Assembly (NCBI RefSeq): GCF_003065605.1 | Contig: NZ_CP026952.1 | Span: 1 to 64,000, forward strand | Reading direction: 5' to 3' | DNA from: Aeromicrobium chenweiae | Lineage (GTDB): Bacteria > Actinomycetota > Actinomycetes > Propionibacteriales > Nocardioidaceae | Length of the DNA stretch: 64,000 nt | Shown here: one piece after another, positions 31,217 to 41,982 of the stretch | Layout: each line of letters starts with the position of its first letter | Numbering within the stretch: position 1 is the first letter of the stretch | Made by a program: the position numbers and the translations under genes | The notes under the pieces: model-generated | Told to the model about the DNA's origin: nothing | Databases searched by the model: none | What the model saw: the letters and a program-made list of their open reading frames with translations, nothing else

Positions 31217-31948
31217 ATGGCCAAGCACGGCACGCACGCGCGCCAGCAGGCACCCCTGGTCGTGCTCCTGATCTTCGTGATCACCGGCTTCCTGTTCGTG
31301 GCCGCATCGGTCAGCGCGGACGGCACGGACCTGCGACCGGCCGGCGGCGACATCGCGTCCCTGCTGCAGGAACGCTCCCAGCGCATCGACGCTCGGCGCA
31401 CCGAGGCCACGCTGCTGCGCTCGGAGATCGACGACCTGTCCTCGAGCGTCTCGGGCTCCAGCCTCGACAAGCTGCGCAAGCGGGTCCGCGCCCTCGAGCC
31501 GGCCACCGGCCTGACGCCGGTACGGGGACCGGGCGTCCGGGTCACGCTGACCGACGCCCCCGACGCGGGGGACCTGTCCGGCGTCGACCCCAACTGGCAG
31601 GTCGTGCACCAGCAGGACATCCAGGCCTACGTGAACGCCCTGTGGGCCGGTGGAGCCGAGGCGATCTCGCTGCAGGGCCAACGGCTCATCGCCACGACCG
31701 GCATCCGCTGCGTCGGCAACGTGGTGATCCTGGACGGCGTCCCCTACTCCCCGCCGTACGTCATCGAGGCGGTCGGTGACCAGGCCGGCATGAACAGCGC
31801 GATGATCACGTCGCCCGACACCGCGAGCTACGCGGCGTACGCGCAGCGCTACAACCTCGGGCTGGACATCGAGCAGCTCGACTCGGTCGGCATCAAGGCG
31901 TACGCCAACCCGATCGCACTGTCCCACGCGACAGTCCCGGCGTCCTAG
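31217..31948 (+). CDS. DUF881 family membrane-anchored protein
   Basis: The 243-residue protein has an N-terminal signal anchor (about 12-30), a predicted coiled coil (LQERSQRIDARRTEATLLRSEIDDL) and a C-terminal extracytoplasmic domain with VRVTLTDAP and GAEAISLQGQRL. DUF881 proteins are coded between crgA and pknB in many actinobacteria; function unknown but linked to division by context. GGGAGGAA precedes the ATG and TAGCCT at 31181-31186 is a likely -10. The sortase and glutamine-amidotransferase genes often found after it are absent. Confidence 0.85.
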   Translation: MAKHGTHARQQAPLVVLLIFVITGFLFVAASVSADGTDLRPAGGDIASLLQERSQRIDARRTEATLLRSEIDDLSSSVSGSSLDKLRKRVRALEPATGLTPVRGPGVRVTLTDAPDAGDLSGVDPNWQVVHQQDIQAYVNALWAGGAEAISLQGQRLIATTGIRCVGNVVILDGVPYSPPYVIEAVGDQAGMNSAMITSPDTASYAAYAQRYNLGLDIEQLDSVGIKAYANPIALSHATVPAS

Positions 31949-31977
31949 GCGAAGACACCGAGGACGCCGGGAGCACG

Positions 31978-33771
<1,794 letters not shown>

Positions 33772-33826
33772 GGTGTCAGTCTCCCAGAGTGAGTGTCGCG
33801 GAGGATGCCGCGGGATTCAGGCGCTG

Positions 33827-35302
33827 TCATTTGCCGAGCACTGCCTCCATCACGGACTTGGCGATGGGACCGGCGAGGCGTCCGCCGGCGATCTCGCTGC
33901 GGGCGGTGTTGCTCGACTCGACGAGCACGGCCACTGCGACCTCGTCGTCGCCGTCCTTGGCGTACGAGACGAACCAGGCGTACGGCGGCCGGTCCGCAGT
34001 GGACTGGGCGGTGCCGGTCTTGGCCCCGACCTCGATGCCCGGAATCTGCGCGGAGGTGGCGGTGCCGACCTTGACCGTGCTGACCATCATCTCCCGCAGC
34101 TTGCGTGCGGTGGTCGGGCTGACCGCCTCGCTGTGGCGCTGCGGCTGGGTCTTGTCGAGGACGCGGAGGTTGGGGGCACGGACGGTGTCGACGATGTACG
34201 GCTTCATGACGTTGCCGTCGTTGGCGATCGCTCCGGCGACCATGGCCATCTGCAGCGGCGTGGCGGCGACCTCGTACTGGCCGATGCCCGACTGGGCCAG
34301 CTGCGGCTGCTCGAGCGTGGTGTCGGCGGAGGTGAAGCGGCTGGGGTTCATCGGCAGGCCGGAGAGCGGGTCGGTGCCGAAGCCGAACTTCGCGGCCTGC
34401 GCGGCGAGGTCCTTCTGGCCGACCTTGAGCGCCAGGGCGCCGAAGGCGACGTTGCAGGACACGTTGAGCGCCTGCTCGAACGTGATGCGGTCGCCGCCGC
34501 AGTTGCCGCCGTTCTCGTTCGGCAGCGTGTAGGTGATGCCTCCGCCGAACGACAGGCGGGCGCCGGCCTTGACCTTGTCGTCGATGTCGTCGACGACGCC
34601 GTTCTCCAGGGCCGCGGCCGCCGTCACGAGCTTGAACGTGGAGCCGGGCGGCAGGGTCTGCTGGGTCGTCCGGTTGAGCATGGGCTGGTCGTCGTCCGTG
34701 GTCAGCCTCTGCCACGTCTTCTGCACCTTCGCGAAATCGTGGCTCGCGAGGCTGTTGGGGTTGTACGACGGCTGGCTCACCATCGCCAGGATCGCGCCGG
34801 TCTTGGGGTTGATCGCCGCGACGGCACCCTTGGTGCCCTTGCCGAGCGCCTCAAGGCCGTCGGCCGCGGTCTTCTGCGCGAGCGGGTCGATCGTCACCTC
34901 GACGCTGCCGCCCTTGGGCTGCTTGTTGGACAGCAGGTCCACGACGCGGTTGACGAACAACCGGTCGTCGCTGCCGGACAGCACCCGGTTCTCGGAGTTC
35001 TCCAGCCCGCTGCGCCCGAAGACGTACGAGAAGTAGCCGGTGATCGGGGCGTACAGCCCACCCTCGGGGTACTTGCGCTGGTACTTGTACTCGTCCTTGG
35101 ACTTGACGCTCTCGGCGATCGGCTTGCCGTCGACGAGGATCGAGCCGCGGTCGCGGGAGAACTCCTCGTTGATGACGCGCTTGTTGCCGTTCTTGGCGTT
35201 GAGGCTGTCGGCCTCGACGAACTGGACGTAGTTGATGTTGACCAGGAGCGCCAGGAACATCACGAGGCAGGCGATGCCGAGGTTGCGGATCGGTTTGTTC
35301 AT
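33827..35302 (-). CDS. pbpA: Peptidoglycan transpeptidase PbpA (class B PBP)
   Basis: The 491-residue protein has an N-terminal membrane anchor (about 7-28), a PBP dimerisation region, and a penicillin-binding transpeptidase domain with Ser221 in STFK, SCN as the second motif, and Lys428 in KTGT. It cross-links peptidoglycan, partnering the SEDS protein coded just upstream. Its ATG overlaps the rodA stop by 4 nt. In mycobacteria the homologue is controlled by the kinases of the same operon. Confidence 0.93.
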   Translation of the reverse strand: MNKPIRNLGIACLVMFLALLVNINYVQFVEADSLNAKNGNKRVINEEFSRDRGSILVDGKPIAESVKSKDEYKYQRKYPEGGLYAPITGYFSYVFGRSGLENSENRVLSGSDDRLFVNRVVDLLSNKQPKGGSVEVTIDPLAQKTAADGLEALGKGTKGAVAAINPKTGAILAMVSQPSYNPNSLASHDFAKVQKTWQRLTTDDDQPMLNRTTQQTLPPGSTFKLVTAAAALENGVVDDIDDKVKAGARLSFGGGITYTLPNENGGNCGGDRITFEQALNVSCNVAFGALALKVGQKDLAAQAAKFGFGTDPLSGLPMNPSRFTSADTTLEQPQLAQSGIGQYEVAATPLQMAMVAGAIANDGNVMKPYIVDTVRAPNLRVLDKTQPQRHSEAVSPTTARKLREMMVSTVKVGTATSAQIPGIEVGAKTGTAQSTADRPPYAWFVSYAKDGDDEVAVAVLVESSNTARSEIAGGRLAGPIAKSVMEAVLGK

Positions 35303-36672
35303 GACAGCTTCACCACCTGGGTCGGCTCGTCGCTCTCGAACGCGGAGATCTCCGGGGCGGGCCGCCGCGTCTGGTCACTGATGCGCAGCAGCAGGCCGAT
35401 GATGGCCCAGTTCATCACGATCGACGAGCCGCCCTGGGCCAGGAACGGCGTGGTCAGGCCGGTCAGCGGGATCAGTCGGGTGACGCCGCCGACGACGACG
35501 AACACCTGGATCGCGATCGACAGCGCCAGGCCCGCGGCGAGCAGCTTGCCGAACGCGTCACGGCAGGTCAGGGCGATCCGCAGGCCGCGCTCGACGATGA
35601 GCCCGTAGATGAGCAGGACCGCCATGAGTCCGGTGAGCCCGAGCTCCTCGCCGAGAGACGCGGCGATGAAGTCCGAGAAGCCGAACGGCGTGAGGTTGGG
35701 GCTGCCCTGGCCGAGCCCCTGGCCCAGGATCCCGCCGTGGGCGAGCCCGAACAGGCCGTTGATGACCTGGTAGTTGCGGTCGGGGTCCGAGAACGGGTCG
35801 AGCCAGGCGTTGACGCGCACCTGCACGTGGCCGAACGCGAGGTAGCTCAGGTAGGCGCCGGCGGCGAACAGCACGCCGCCCACGACGAGCCAGCCGGGCC
35901 GCTCGGTCGCGATGTAGAGCAGCACCACGAACAGGCCGAAGAACAGCAGCGACGAGCCGAGGTCGCGCTGGAAGATGAGGATGCCCATGCTCAGCAGCCA
36001 GCCGGCGAGGATCGGGCCGAGATCGCGGCCACGCGGCAGGTCGATGCCGGCGACGCGACGACCCGCGAGCGCGAGGGCGTCGCGCTTGACCACCAGGTAG
36101 CCGGCGAAGAAGATCGCCAGGCAGATCTTCGCGGCCTCGCCGGGCTGGAAGCTGAACGGGCCGAGACCGATCCAGATGCGCGCGCCGCGGATGTTGCGAC
36201 CGATGCCGGGCAGCAGCGGGAGGATCAGCAGGACGATCGCGGCGAAGCCGAACGTGTACGTCAGCGTCTGCAGGCGACGGTGGTCGCGGACCACGATGAG
36301 GACGAGGGCGAACGCCACGATGCCGAAACCGGTCCACATCAGCTGACCGTTGGCGAGCGCCTTCCAGTCGGGGTTGACCTGCTGGTAGCCCAGGTCGATG
36401 CGATAGATCATCGCCAGACCGAGGCCGTTCAGTGCAATGACCAGCGGCAGGAGCACCGGATCGGCGTACGGCGCGACCCGGCGCACCACGAGGTGGGTCG
36501 CGATCGCGACGACGATCAGCGCGCCGCCGAGCTTGTAGGTGTCGGCCGGGATCGTGCCCTCGACGCCGAGGCCCACCGAGGCGTACGCGGCGATGCCGAT
36601 GAAGACCGCCAGGACGGTCAGGAAGAACTCTGCCCCTCTGCGCTTGCGGGGGACCCAGACGGGGGTCGTCAT
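35299..36672 (-). CDS. rodA: SEDS-family peptidoglycan polymerase, RodA/FtsW type
   Basis: The 457-residue polytopic protein has about ten to twelve transmembrane helices and the SEDS signature region with GFSDFIAASLGEELGLTG and the loop with FLAQGGSSIVMNWAIIGLL. SEDS proteins polymerise lipid II into glycan strands together with a class B PBP, here the overlapping pbpA. ATG 36672 overlaps the pstP stop by 4 nt. The pairing and operon favour RodA over FtsW. Confidence 0.92.
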   Translation of the reverse strand: MTTPVWVPRKRRGAEFFLTVLAVFIGIAAYASVGLGVEGTIPADTYKLGGALIVVAIATHLVVRRVAPYADPVLLPLVIALNGLGLAMIYRIDLGYQQVNPDWKALANGQLMWTGFGIVAFALVLIVVRDHRRLQTLTYTFGFAAIVLLILPLLPGIGRNIRGARIWIGLGPFSFQPGEAAKICLAIFFAGYLVVKRDALALAGRRVAGIDLPRGRDLGPILAGWLLSMGILIFQRDLGSSLLFFGLFVVLLYIATERPGWLVVGGVLFAAGAYLSYLAFGHVQVRVNAWLDPFSDPDRNYQVINGLFGLAHGGILGQGLGQGSPNLTPFGFSDFIAASLGEELGLTGLMAVLLIYGLIVERGLRIALTCRDAFGKLLAAGLALSIAIQVFVVVGGVTRLIPLTGLTTPFLAQGGSSIVMNWAIIGLLLRISDQTRRPAPEISAFESDEPTQVVKLS

Positions 36673-37958
36673 GGCATCCACACCACGTTGGCCGAGGTCG
36701 GCGTCTTGGTCGTCCGGGACGGCGCGGGCGTGGACTTGCGCGTGGGTGTGGGTGTCGGGGTCGGGGTGGGTGCGATGACGTCGAGCTCGGCCACGGTGCG
36801 GCGGGCGTCGGCCTTGCTGGAGGCCTCGACGCCGTCCTCGATCTCGCGGCGCTGGAAGTCGCTGAGGGAGGACAGCTCGATGTCGGTCAGCTCGTCGACG
36901 TGCGACAGGGTGATGCCGGGGATGTCGACCTGGACGCCGCGGTAGATCGCGACCCGACCCTCGCTCGCGGCGACGTAGAACTGGTCCTGTGACCAGTTGT
37001 AGGCGTACGCCCCGCCCGCCGCGAGGATGGCCGCCACGACCACGATCGCCGCGGTCCAGCGGAACCAGCGTCGACGCGCGGGCGGCTGCGGCGCGTACCG
37101 GAGCTCCTCGGGATCGAGCTCGACGGCGGAGTCGCTGCCGCTGGACGCCGTGCCCGTGCGCGGGCGGGCCTGGTTGGCGGCCGCGCCCACGAGCTGGGGC
37201 TGCCCGTCCGACGACGACAGGTGCGGGTCGGGCTCGGTGCCCTTCTCGACGAACTCGGCGATCACCACGGTGACGTTGTCGACGCCGCCGGCCTCCAGCG
37301 CGAGGCGGACGAGCTCGGTCGCGGCCATGTCGATCGTCTCGGCGCTCAGCGCGCGTTGGATGACGTCGTCCTCGACCATGTCGGTCAGGCCGTCGCTGCA
37401 CAGCAGGTAGCGGTCACCGAGCATCGGCTGGATCCAGCTGAGGTCCGCGGCGTTGTCGTCGCGACCCAGCAGCGCCCTGAGCAGCAGGGAGCGGTGCGGG
37501 TGGACCCGGGCCTCCGCGCGGGAGATCTTGCCCTCCTCGACCAGGCTCTGGACGAACGTGTGGTCGGTGCTGATCTGGGTGAGGGTGCCGCCGCGGAGGC
37601 GGTACGCCCGGGAGTCGCCGAGGTGGGCGACGGCCAGCTTCTCGCCGTCCCAGACCATGACCTCGAGCGTCGTGCCCATGCCCTCGACGGCGGGGTCCTC
37701 GCGGATGAGCTCGCCGAGGCGGTCGTTGGCGAGCTTGACCGACTGGTCGAGCGCGTCGATCGCGCTGACGTCGAGGTCGCGGTCGAGCCGGCGAATGATG
37801 TGCATCGCCTCGGACGAGGCCAGGTCACCGGCAGCCGCGCCGCCCATGCCGTCCGCGATCGCCAGCAGCCGGTCGCTGGCGTAGCCGGAGTCCTGGTTGG
37901 TCGAGCGGCGCAGACCGGTGTCGGTGAGCGCGACGTATCGATAGGTCAGGGCTGTCAT
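36669..37958 (-). CDS. pstP: PP2C-family Ser/Thr phosphatase PstP
   Basis: The 429-residue protein has an N-terminal PP2C domain (about 1-240) with the metal-binding motifs LRRSTNQDS, IADGMGG, LGDSRAYRL, CSDGLTDM and GVDNVTVV. A transmembrane helix lies near residue 310, and the outside segment ends in Thr/Pro-rich repeats of TPTP. It dephosphorylates PknB and its substrates. ATG 37958 lies 3 nt after the fhaB stop codon, and its own 3' end overlaps rodA by 4 nt. Confidence 0.94.
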   Translation of the reverse strand: MTALTYRYVALTDTGLRRSTNQDSGYASDRLLAIADGMGGAAAGDLASSEAMHIIRRLDRDLDVSAIDALDQSVKLANDRLGELIREDPAVEGMGTTLEVMVWDGEKLAVAHLGDSRAYRLRGGTLTQISTDHTFVQSLVEEGKISRAEARVHPHRSLLLRALLGRDDNAADLSWIQPMLGDRYLLCSDGLTDMVEDDVIQRALSAETIDMAATELVRLALEAGGVDNVTVVIAEFVEKGTEPDPHLSSSDGQPQLVGAAANQARPRTGTASSGSDSAVELDPEELRYAPQPPARRRWFRWTAAIVVVAAILAAGGAYAYNWSQDQFYVAASEGRVAIYRGVQVDIPGITLSHVDELTDIELSSLSDFQRREIEDGVEASSKADARRTVAELDVIAPTPTPTPTPTRKSTPAPSRTTKTPTSANVVWMP

Positions 37959-37961
37959 GGC

Positions 37962-38429
37962 CTACTTCTGCAGCTCGACGATGGTCTTGCCCAGCCGGAC
38001 CTGGATGCCGAGGCCGATCGGGATGGGAGTCGTGATGCGCTGGCTCCCGAGGTAGGTGCCGTTCGTCGACCCGAGGTCCTCGACGAACCACTGCTCGCCG
38101 TTGGTCGCGAAGCGCGCGTGCCGGGTCGAGACGTAGTCGTCGTCGAGGCGGATCGCGGCGTCGGTCCCGCGTCCCAGCAGGATCGGCTTGTCGCCGAGCG
38201 GGACGCTCTGTCCGGTGTTGGGGCCGGAGACGACCTGCAGCTTGGTCGGCACGCCGCGCGGGGTCTTGCGGGACTTGGTCGACGGCGCCTTCTGCTTGGC
38301 GGGCCGCGGGGTCGCCGGCGCCTTGGTGCCGAAGATGTCCGAGCGGATGACCGAGACGGCGGAGAGGACGAAGAGCCACAGCACGGCAAGGAAGCCGAGC
38401 TTGATCAGCGTCAGCGTGAGCTCGGACAT
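37962..38429 (-). CDS. fhaB: FHA-domain protein FhaB (FipA)
   Basis: The 155-residue protein has an N-terminal transmembrane helix (about 7-27), a basic Thr/Lys/Pro linker, and a C-terminal FHA domain with LLGRGTDAAIRLDDDYVSTRHARF and DLGSTNGTYLGSQ holding the phosphothreonine-binding Arg, Ser and Asn residues. It recognises kinase-phosphorylated partners at the division site in mycobacteria. It overlaps the fhaA stop by 1 nt (TGATG). Confidence 0.92.
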   Translation of the reverse strand: MSELTLTLIKLGFLAVLWLFVLSAVSVIRSDIFGTKAPATPRPAKQKAPSTKSRKTPRGVPTKLQVVSGPNTGQSVPLGDKPILLGRGTDAAIRLDDDYVSTRHARFATNGEQWFVEDLGSTNGTYLGSQRITTPIPIGLGIQVRLGKTIVELQK

Positions 38430-39148
38430 CAGTGCGCCTCGCTCATGCGGATGACGATGACGGTGTTGCCCAGGCGGATCTCCGAGCCGTCGGTGACGAC
38501 CGCGGTCGAGACCTTGTGGCCGTTCAGGATGACTCCGTTCGTCGAGTTGAGATCCACGATCGTCACGGTGGTCTCGTCTCCGCTCTGGTGGATCTTGATC
38601 TGGGCGTGGCGGCGGGAGATGCCGGGGTCGTCGATCTTGAGGTCCGCCTCGTTGCCGCGCCCGATGACCACACCCGGCGCCTGCAGCGGGTGCTTCATGC
38701 CGTTGACCTCGATCACGACGTTGGACGAGCGGACCGCCGTCTCGGTCATGCGCTGGCCGGCCACGGGGGTCACGGACGCGTTGGTGCGGCTGCGCACCCG
38801 GAACCGTCCGGTGCTGAGCTCACCGGTGCGCTTCAACGTGATCTCCAGCGGCCCGGCCAGCGTGTAGCGCTGCTCCACCACGTGCTCCTTGACGAGCGTG
38901 GACAGCTCGTCGGTCAGCGTGGTGCTGAACGGGTTGAGGCGTTCGTAGTCGGGCGGCGACAGCTCGACCGTGAAGTCGTTCGGGACGAGCATGCGATCGC
39001 GGGAGAGGATGTGGGCCGAGTTGTCGACCTCGCGCTGCAGGGCCGCGGCGATCTCGACGGGCTGCACGGCGCTGCGGAAGGCACGGGCGAACGCGCCGGT
39101 GACCGCTCCCTCGAGTCGTTGCTCGAAACGCTGCAGCACCCCCGCCAT
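38429..39148 (-). CDS. fhaA: DUF3662/FHA-domain protein FhaA
   Basis: The 239-residue protein has an N-terminal DUF3662 domain (about 1-120) with FARAFRSAVQPVEIAAALQREVD and a C-terminal FHA domain with VIGRGNEADLKIDDPGISRRHAQI and DLNSTNGVILNG. The mycobacterial homologue has a longer linker (about 500 aa), so this is the short form. It binds phosphorylated MviN and PknB in relatives, linking kinase signalling to peptidoglycan precursor flipping. First gene of the operon; AGAGGTGAGAG lies before the ATG. Confidence 0.92.
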   Translation of the reverse strand: MAGVLQRFEQRLEGAVTGAFARAFRSAVQPVEIAAALQREVDNSAHILSRDRMLVPNDFTVELSPPDYERLNPFSTTLTDELSTLVKEHVVEQRYTLAGPLEITLKRTGELSTGRFRVRSRTNASVTPVAGQRMTETAVRSSNVVIEVNGMKHPLQAPGVVIGRGNEADLKIDDPGISRRHAQIKIHQSGDETTVTIVDLNSTNGVILNGHKVSTAVVTDGSEIRLGNTVIVIRMSEAH

Positions 39149-39317
39149 CTGCTCTCACCTCTTCGTCGATTCGGTCGCGTCCCCAGTGATCGTATCGGGA
39201 CGGGGCGAAGAGGCGAGTCATCGCGGAGGGGGCAGCCGTGGAAACCTCGCCGCAAGGGCCTGTTAGACTTGCTCACCGGTCCCCGGGTTCGCTCGAGGAC
39301 CGCAGCACGAAAACACT

Positions 39318-39400
39318 GCGCGGGTGGCGGAATGGTAGACGCGCTGGCTTCAGGTGCCAGTGTCCGCAAGGGCGTGGGGGTTCAAATCCCCCCTCGCGCA
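39318..39400 (+). tRNA. tRNA-Leu (CAG anticodon)
   Basis: The acceptor GCGCGGG pairs with CTCGCGC (one G-T), the anticodon stem CTGGC/GCCAG encloses TTCAGGT with anticodon CAG, and a long class II variable arm precedes the T-arm GGGGG-TTCAAAT-CCCCC. CCA is not encoded. TAGACT at 39264-39269 is a candidate -10. A tRNA-Leu beside fhaA is conserved in actinobacteria. Confidence 0.97.
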
Positions 39401-39403
39401 CAG

Positions 39404-39449
39404 AAACAAGAAGGGCCCGACCGGGTTTTGGTCGGGCCCTTCCTTGTTT
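39404..39449 (+). terminator. Terminator after tRNA-Leu
   Basis: The inverted repeat 39404-39422 / 39430-39449 (core AGGGCCCGACC/GGTCGGGCCCT, flanked by AAACAAG/CTTGTTT) encloses a GGGTTTT loop. It also lies beyond the 3' end of the convergent sugar-transporter gene, so it may act in both directions. Confidence 0.8.
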
Positions 39450-39467
39450 GTGTATTCAGCCGGAGCC

Positions 39468-40910
39468 TCAGGCCTCGGCGCCCACGATCTTGCTCTTGGG
39501 GTGCTCGGCGAAGTCCTTCGGGCTGAACTCGCCGTCCTGCAGGTGCTTCTCGATGTCCTCGAGGCTGTGCCCCGTGAGCTCGGGCAGCAGGCGCCACACG
39601 AAGACCCACGCCGCGACGTTGAACAGGCCGTAGAGCCAGAACACCTGACCGACGCCGAACGTGTCGATCATCGTGAGCAGGGTCAGCGTGATCAGAAGGT
39701 TGGTGGACCACAGGGTGGCCGACTGCACGCTCGTCCCCGCGCCGCGGACGGCGAGCGGGTAGATCTCCGAGCCGGTGAGCCAGCCCATGAGCTGCAGACC
39801 GCCGGCGTTGAACAGCATGAACACGATCAGGCAGGCGATGACGAACGGGATGTTGTCCTTGCCCGCGTTGTCGGTGACGAACAGCGCGCCGAGGACGAAC
39901 AGGGCGATCGCTGCGCCGGGCACCATGATCAGCGTCAGCCGGCGACGGCCGACCTTGTCGACGATGATCAGGCCGACGATCATCATGATCAGGTAGGTCA
40001 CGCCCAGTGCGACGCTCACGCGCAGGGCGGCGGAGGTCGAGAAGCCGTTGTCCGTCAGGATCGTCGGCGCGTAGTAGATGATCATCTCGATGCCGGACAG
40101 CTGGGTGAAGGCGGCGATGCCGCATCCCACGATCAGCGCGGGTCGGACCCACGGCTGGCGGAGGCCGCTCCAGCCGCGGTTGCTGCGCTTGGTCTCCTTC
40201 TTGCGCTTCTCCAGCTCCACGATGTCCCCGAGCTCCTCGGAGATGTTGAAGCCCTCGGGGCGCACGCGCTCGAGCACCGCCTTGGCGTCGTCCTTGCGGC
40301 CCTGCTTGACCAGCCAGCGGGGGCTCTCGGGCAGCCGGAGCTGCAGGATGAGCATCGCCAGCGCGGGAGCGGCCGCGGCACCGATCGAGATGCGCCAGTC
40401 GACCTGCTCGGAGGCGCCGACCAGGGTGGCGATCACGATGCCGACGCCGATCGCGAGCTGGAAGCACAGGACGAGGCGCCCGCGGATGGCTGCCGGCGCC
40501 ATCTCGGCGACGTACATCGGGACGGTCTGGGTCGCGCCGCCGACCGCGAAGCCCAGCAGCACGCGGGCCAGCGCGAGGAGGACCGCGCTCGGTGCGATCG
40601 AGCACGCGAGGCTGCCGACGATGAACACCACGCAGATCAGCAGGATGGTCTTGTGCCGGCCCCAGCGCTCGGACAGCAGGCTGCACGTCAGGGCGCCGAT
40701 GACCGCGCCCAGCAGGATGCCGGCGGCGATGGACTGCTCCATCGCGTGACCGGTGTCGAACTCGTCGCCGATCTGCAGCAGCGCGCCGGAGATGATGCCG
40801 GTGTCGTAGCCGTACAGCAGCCCGCTGACGGCAGACACCATCGCGACCATCAGCATCAGGCCGTTGAGCGCCTTGGGCTGTGCCTCGTCCTGCGTCTGCG
40901 TCTGGCTCAT
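39468..40910 (-). CDS. MFS sugar porter (MHS/sugar-H+ symporter type)
   Basis: The 480-residue transporter has 12 predicted helices and the sugar-porter signatures: GLLYGYDTGIISGAL in helix 1, ERWGRHK in loop 2-3, PESPRWLVKQGR at the central loop, and GRRRLTLIMVPG in loop 8-9. It resembles XylE/AraE/GlcP-type proton symporters; the sugar cannot be specified. No sugar-catabolic genes are adjacent. A gap of 300 bp (40911-41210) follows upstream, holding a palindrome and a parS-like site. Confidence 0.9.
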   Translation of the reverse strand: MSQTQTQDEAQPKALNGLMLMVAMVSAVSGLLYGYDTGIISGALLQIGDEFDTGHAMEQSIAAGILLGAVIGALTCSLLSERWGRHKTILLICVVFIVGSLACSIAPSAVLLALARVLLGFAVGGATQTVPMYVAEMAPAAIRGRLVLCFQLAIGVGIVIATLVGASEQVDWRISIGAAAAPALAMLILQLRLPESPRWLVKQGRKDDAKAVLERVRPEGFNISEELGDIVELEKRKKETKRSNRGWSGLRQPWVRPALIVGCGIAAFTQLSGIEMIIYYAPTILTDNGFSTSAALRVSVALGVTYLIMMIVGLIIVDKVGRRRLTLIMVPGAAIALFVLGALFVTDNAGKDNIPFVIACLIVFMLFNAGGLQLMGWLTGSEIYPLAVRGAGTSVQSATLWSTNLLITLTLLTMIDTFGVGQVFWLYGLFNVAAWVFVWRLLPELTGHSLEDIEKHLQDGEFSPKDFAEHPKSKIVGAEA

Positions 40911-41000
40911 CGGTCCCCCGGTTGTGTGTGACGGTCGCAGGACACATACCCCGCAACCGCGGGGTCACACGTACGTCCCCCAGAGCCGTCGGCAGCGGTC

Positions 41001-41090
41001 GCGGTGCGTACGCCACCGATCGCCCGGGGCGCGGTGCGTACGCCACCGTTTGGGCCCGGATTTCGGCTCAAACGGTGGCACAAGCACCGC
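41001..41090. repeat. Palindrome with duplicated left arm
   Basis: GCGGTGCGTACGCCACCG occurs at 41001-41018 and again at 41031-41048. The second copy begins a long hairpin: GCGGTG (41031-41036) and GCCACCGTTTG (41042-41052) pair with CAAACGGTGGC (41069-41079) and CACCGC (41085-41090), with mismatched bulges. It sits upstream of the sugar transporter, so unlike the four core-sharing palindromes it is not between gene ends. Confidence 0.6.
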
Positions 41091-41187
41091 CCCCCGCGGC
41101 GGATCGGACTACGGCCGGAAGGCGTTCGAGATCGCCTCGGCAACGCGTTCTCGCGCCCGGCCCACCACCGCAGCGGCGGCGCGGCGA

Positions 41188-41203
41188 TGTTTCACGTGGA
41201 TCG
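41188..41203. promoter_or_regulatory. parS: parS-like centromere site
   Basis: The 16-mer TGTTTCACGTGGATCG matches the bacterial parS consensus TGTTTCACGTGAAACA at 13 of 16 positions, with the left half and CACGTG centre exact. parS sites cluster around the origin and nucleate ParB; a site about 40 kb from oriC in an intergenic region fits. The right half is degenerate and no second copy was found in this window. Confidence 0.45.
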
Positions 41204-41210
41204 TCGGCGG

Positions 41211-41405
41211 TCAGGACGAGGGTTCGGTCTCCGCGTCCGCGTCCAGGTCCGGATCGCCGGGCTGACCGGTCGGCTCGGCGTCGCTGGTGGAGTGCGTCAC
41301 CGGGCCGTTGCCCAGGACGTCCTCGGGCCCGAATCCGCTCGTGTCGTCCAGGGGCTGGGGGTCGTCGCTGTCCTGGGGCTGCGCCGCAGCCGTGGTGTCG
41401 CTCAT
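41211..41405 (-). CDS. Small acidic disordered protein
   Basis: The 64-residue protein is rich in Asp, Glu, Pro, Ser and Thr with almost no hydrophobic core, so it is predicted disordered. I recognise no family with confidence. A strong GGAGGGAG before the ATG and a minus-strand position in line with the next genes support coding. An in-frame extension of 23 residues upstream lacks a better ribosome site. Confidence 0.6.
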   Translation of the reverse strand: MSDTTAAAQPQDSDDPQPLDDTSGFGPEDVLGNGPVTHSTSDAEPTGQPGDPDLDADAETEPSS

Positions 41406-41481
41406 GGGTTCTCCCTCCGCATGCCCGGCGACTCTCGCCGGTGTGGTCGCCGTACCCAGTTGCCGTGCCGTCACTCCACGG

Positions 41482-41982
41482 TCAGAGCAGGCCCTTGACG
41501 TACTCGGCCTGGCCGAGGTGCTTCAGGTCGTCGTCGAGGATGCTGACCAGCCGGACGGCCAGCGTCACGGGCGGGTCCCACGACTCGTCGACGATGCGGT
41601 CGAGGTCGTCGTTGCTGAGGGCGTTGACGTACTCCTGGGTCACCTGGGTGACCGCGCGGGCGTAGCCGACGAGCAGCTCGGACGTCGTCGTGACGGCGCC
41701 GACCTCGTCGCTGGACTGGCCGTAGCCGGTCTCCGCGGCGTCGAACGGCAGACCGAAGCGCTGCTGCCAGCCCGCCGAGGTCCAGACCTCGTCGGTGCCG
41801 GCGACGTCAGCGATCTGCGCGTCCTGCACCCGCAGGAGGTGCCAGACCAGCCAGCCGATGGTGTTGGCGTCCGGGGCGATGCGATGCGCGAGGTCCTCGG
41901 GTGAGAGCCCGTCGACCGCGATCTCCGCTCCTTCGCCGATGCGACCGAACGCGTCGGCGAGGATGTCCGCGGCGGTGCTCAT
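41482..41982 (-). CDS. DinB-fold mycothiol transferase family protein (DUF664)
   Basis: The 166-residue four-helix-bundle protein fits the DinB/DUF664 group used by mycothiol-dependent transferases and isomerases. IGWLVWHLLRVQDAQIADV carries the first metal His and DDDLKHLGQAEYVKGLL the C-terminal His of the family's metal site. I chose ATG 41982 because it overlaps the upstream DUF4235 stop by 4 nt (ATGA). It suits the mycothiol chemistry implied by mscR; the substrate is unknown. Confidence 0.82.
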   Translation of the reverse strand: MSTAADILADAFGRIGEGAEIAVDGLSPEDLAHRIAPDANTIGWLVWHLLRVQDAQIADVAGTDEVWTSAGWQQRFGLPFDAAETGYGQSSDEVGAVTTTSELLVGYARAVTQVTQEYVNALSNDDLDRIVDESWDPPVTLAVRLVSILDDDLKHLGQAEYVKGLL

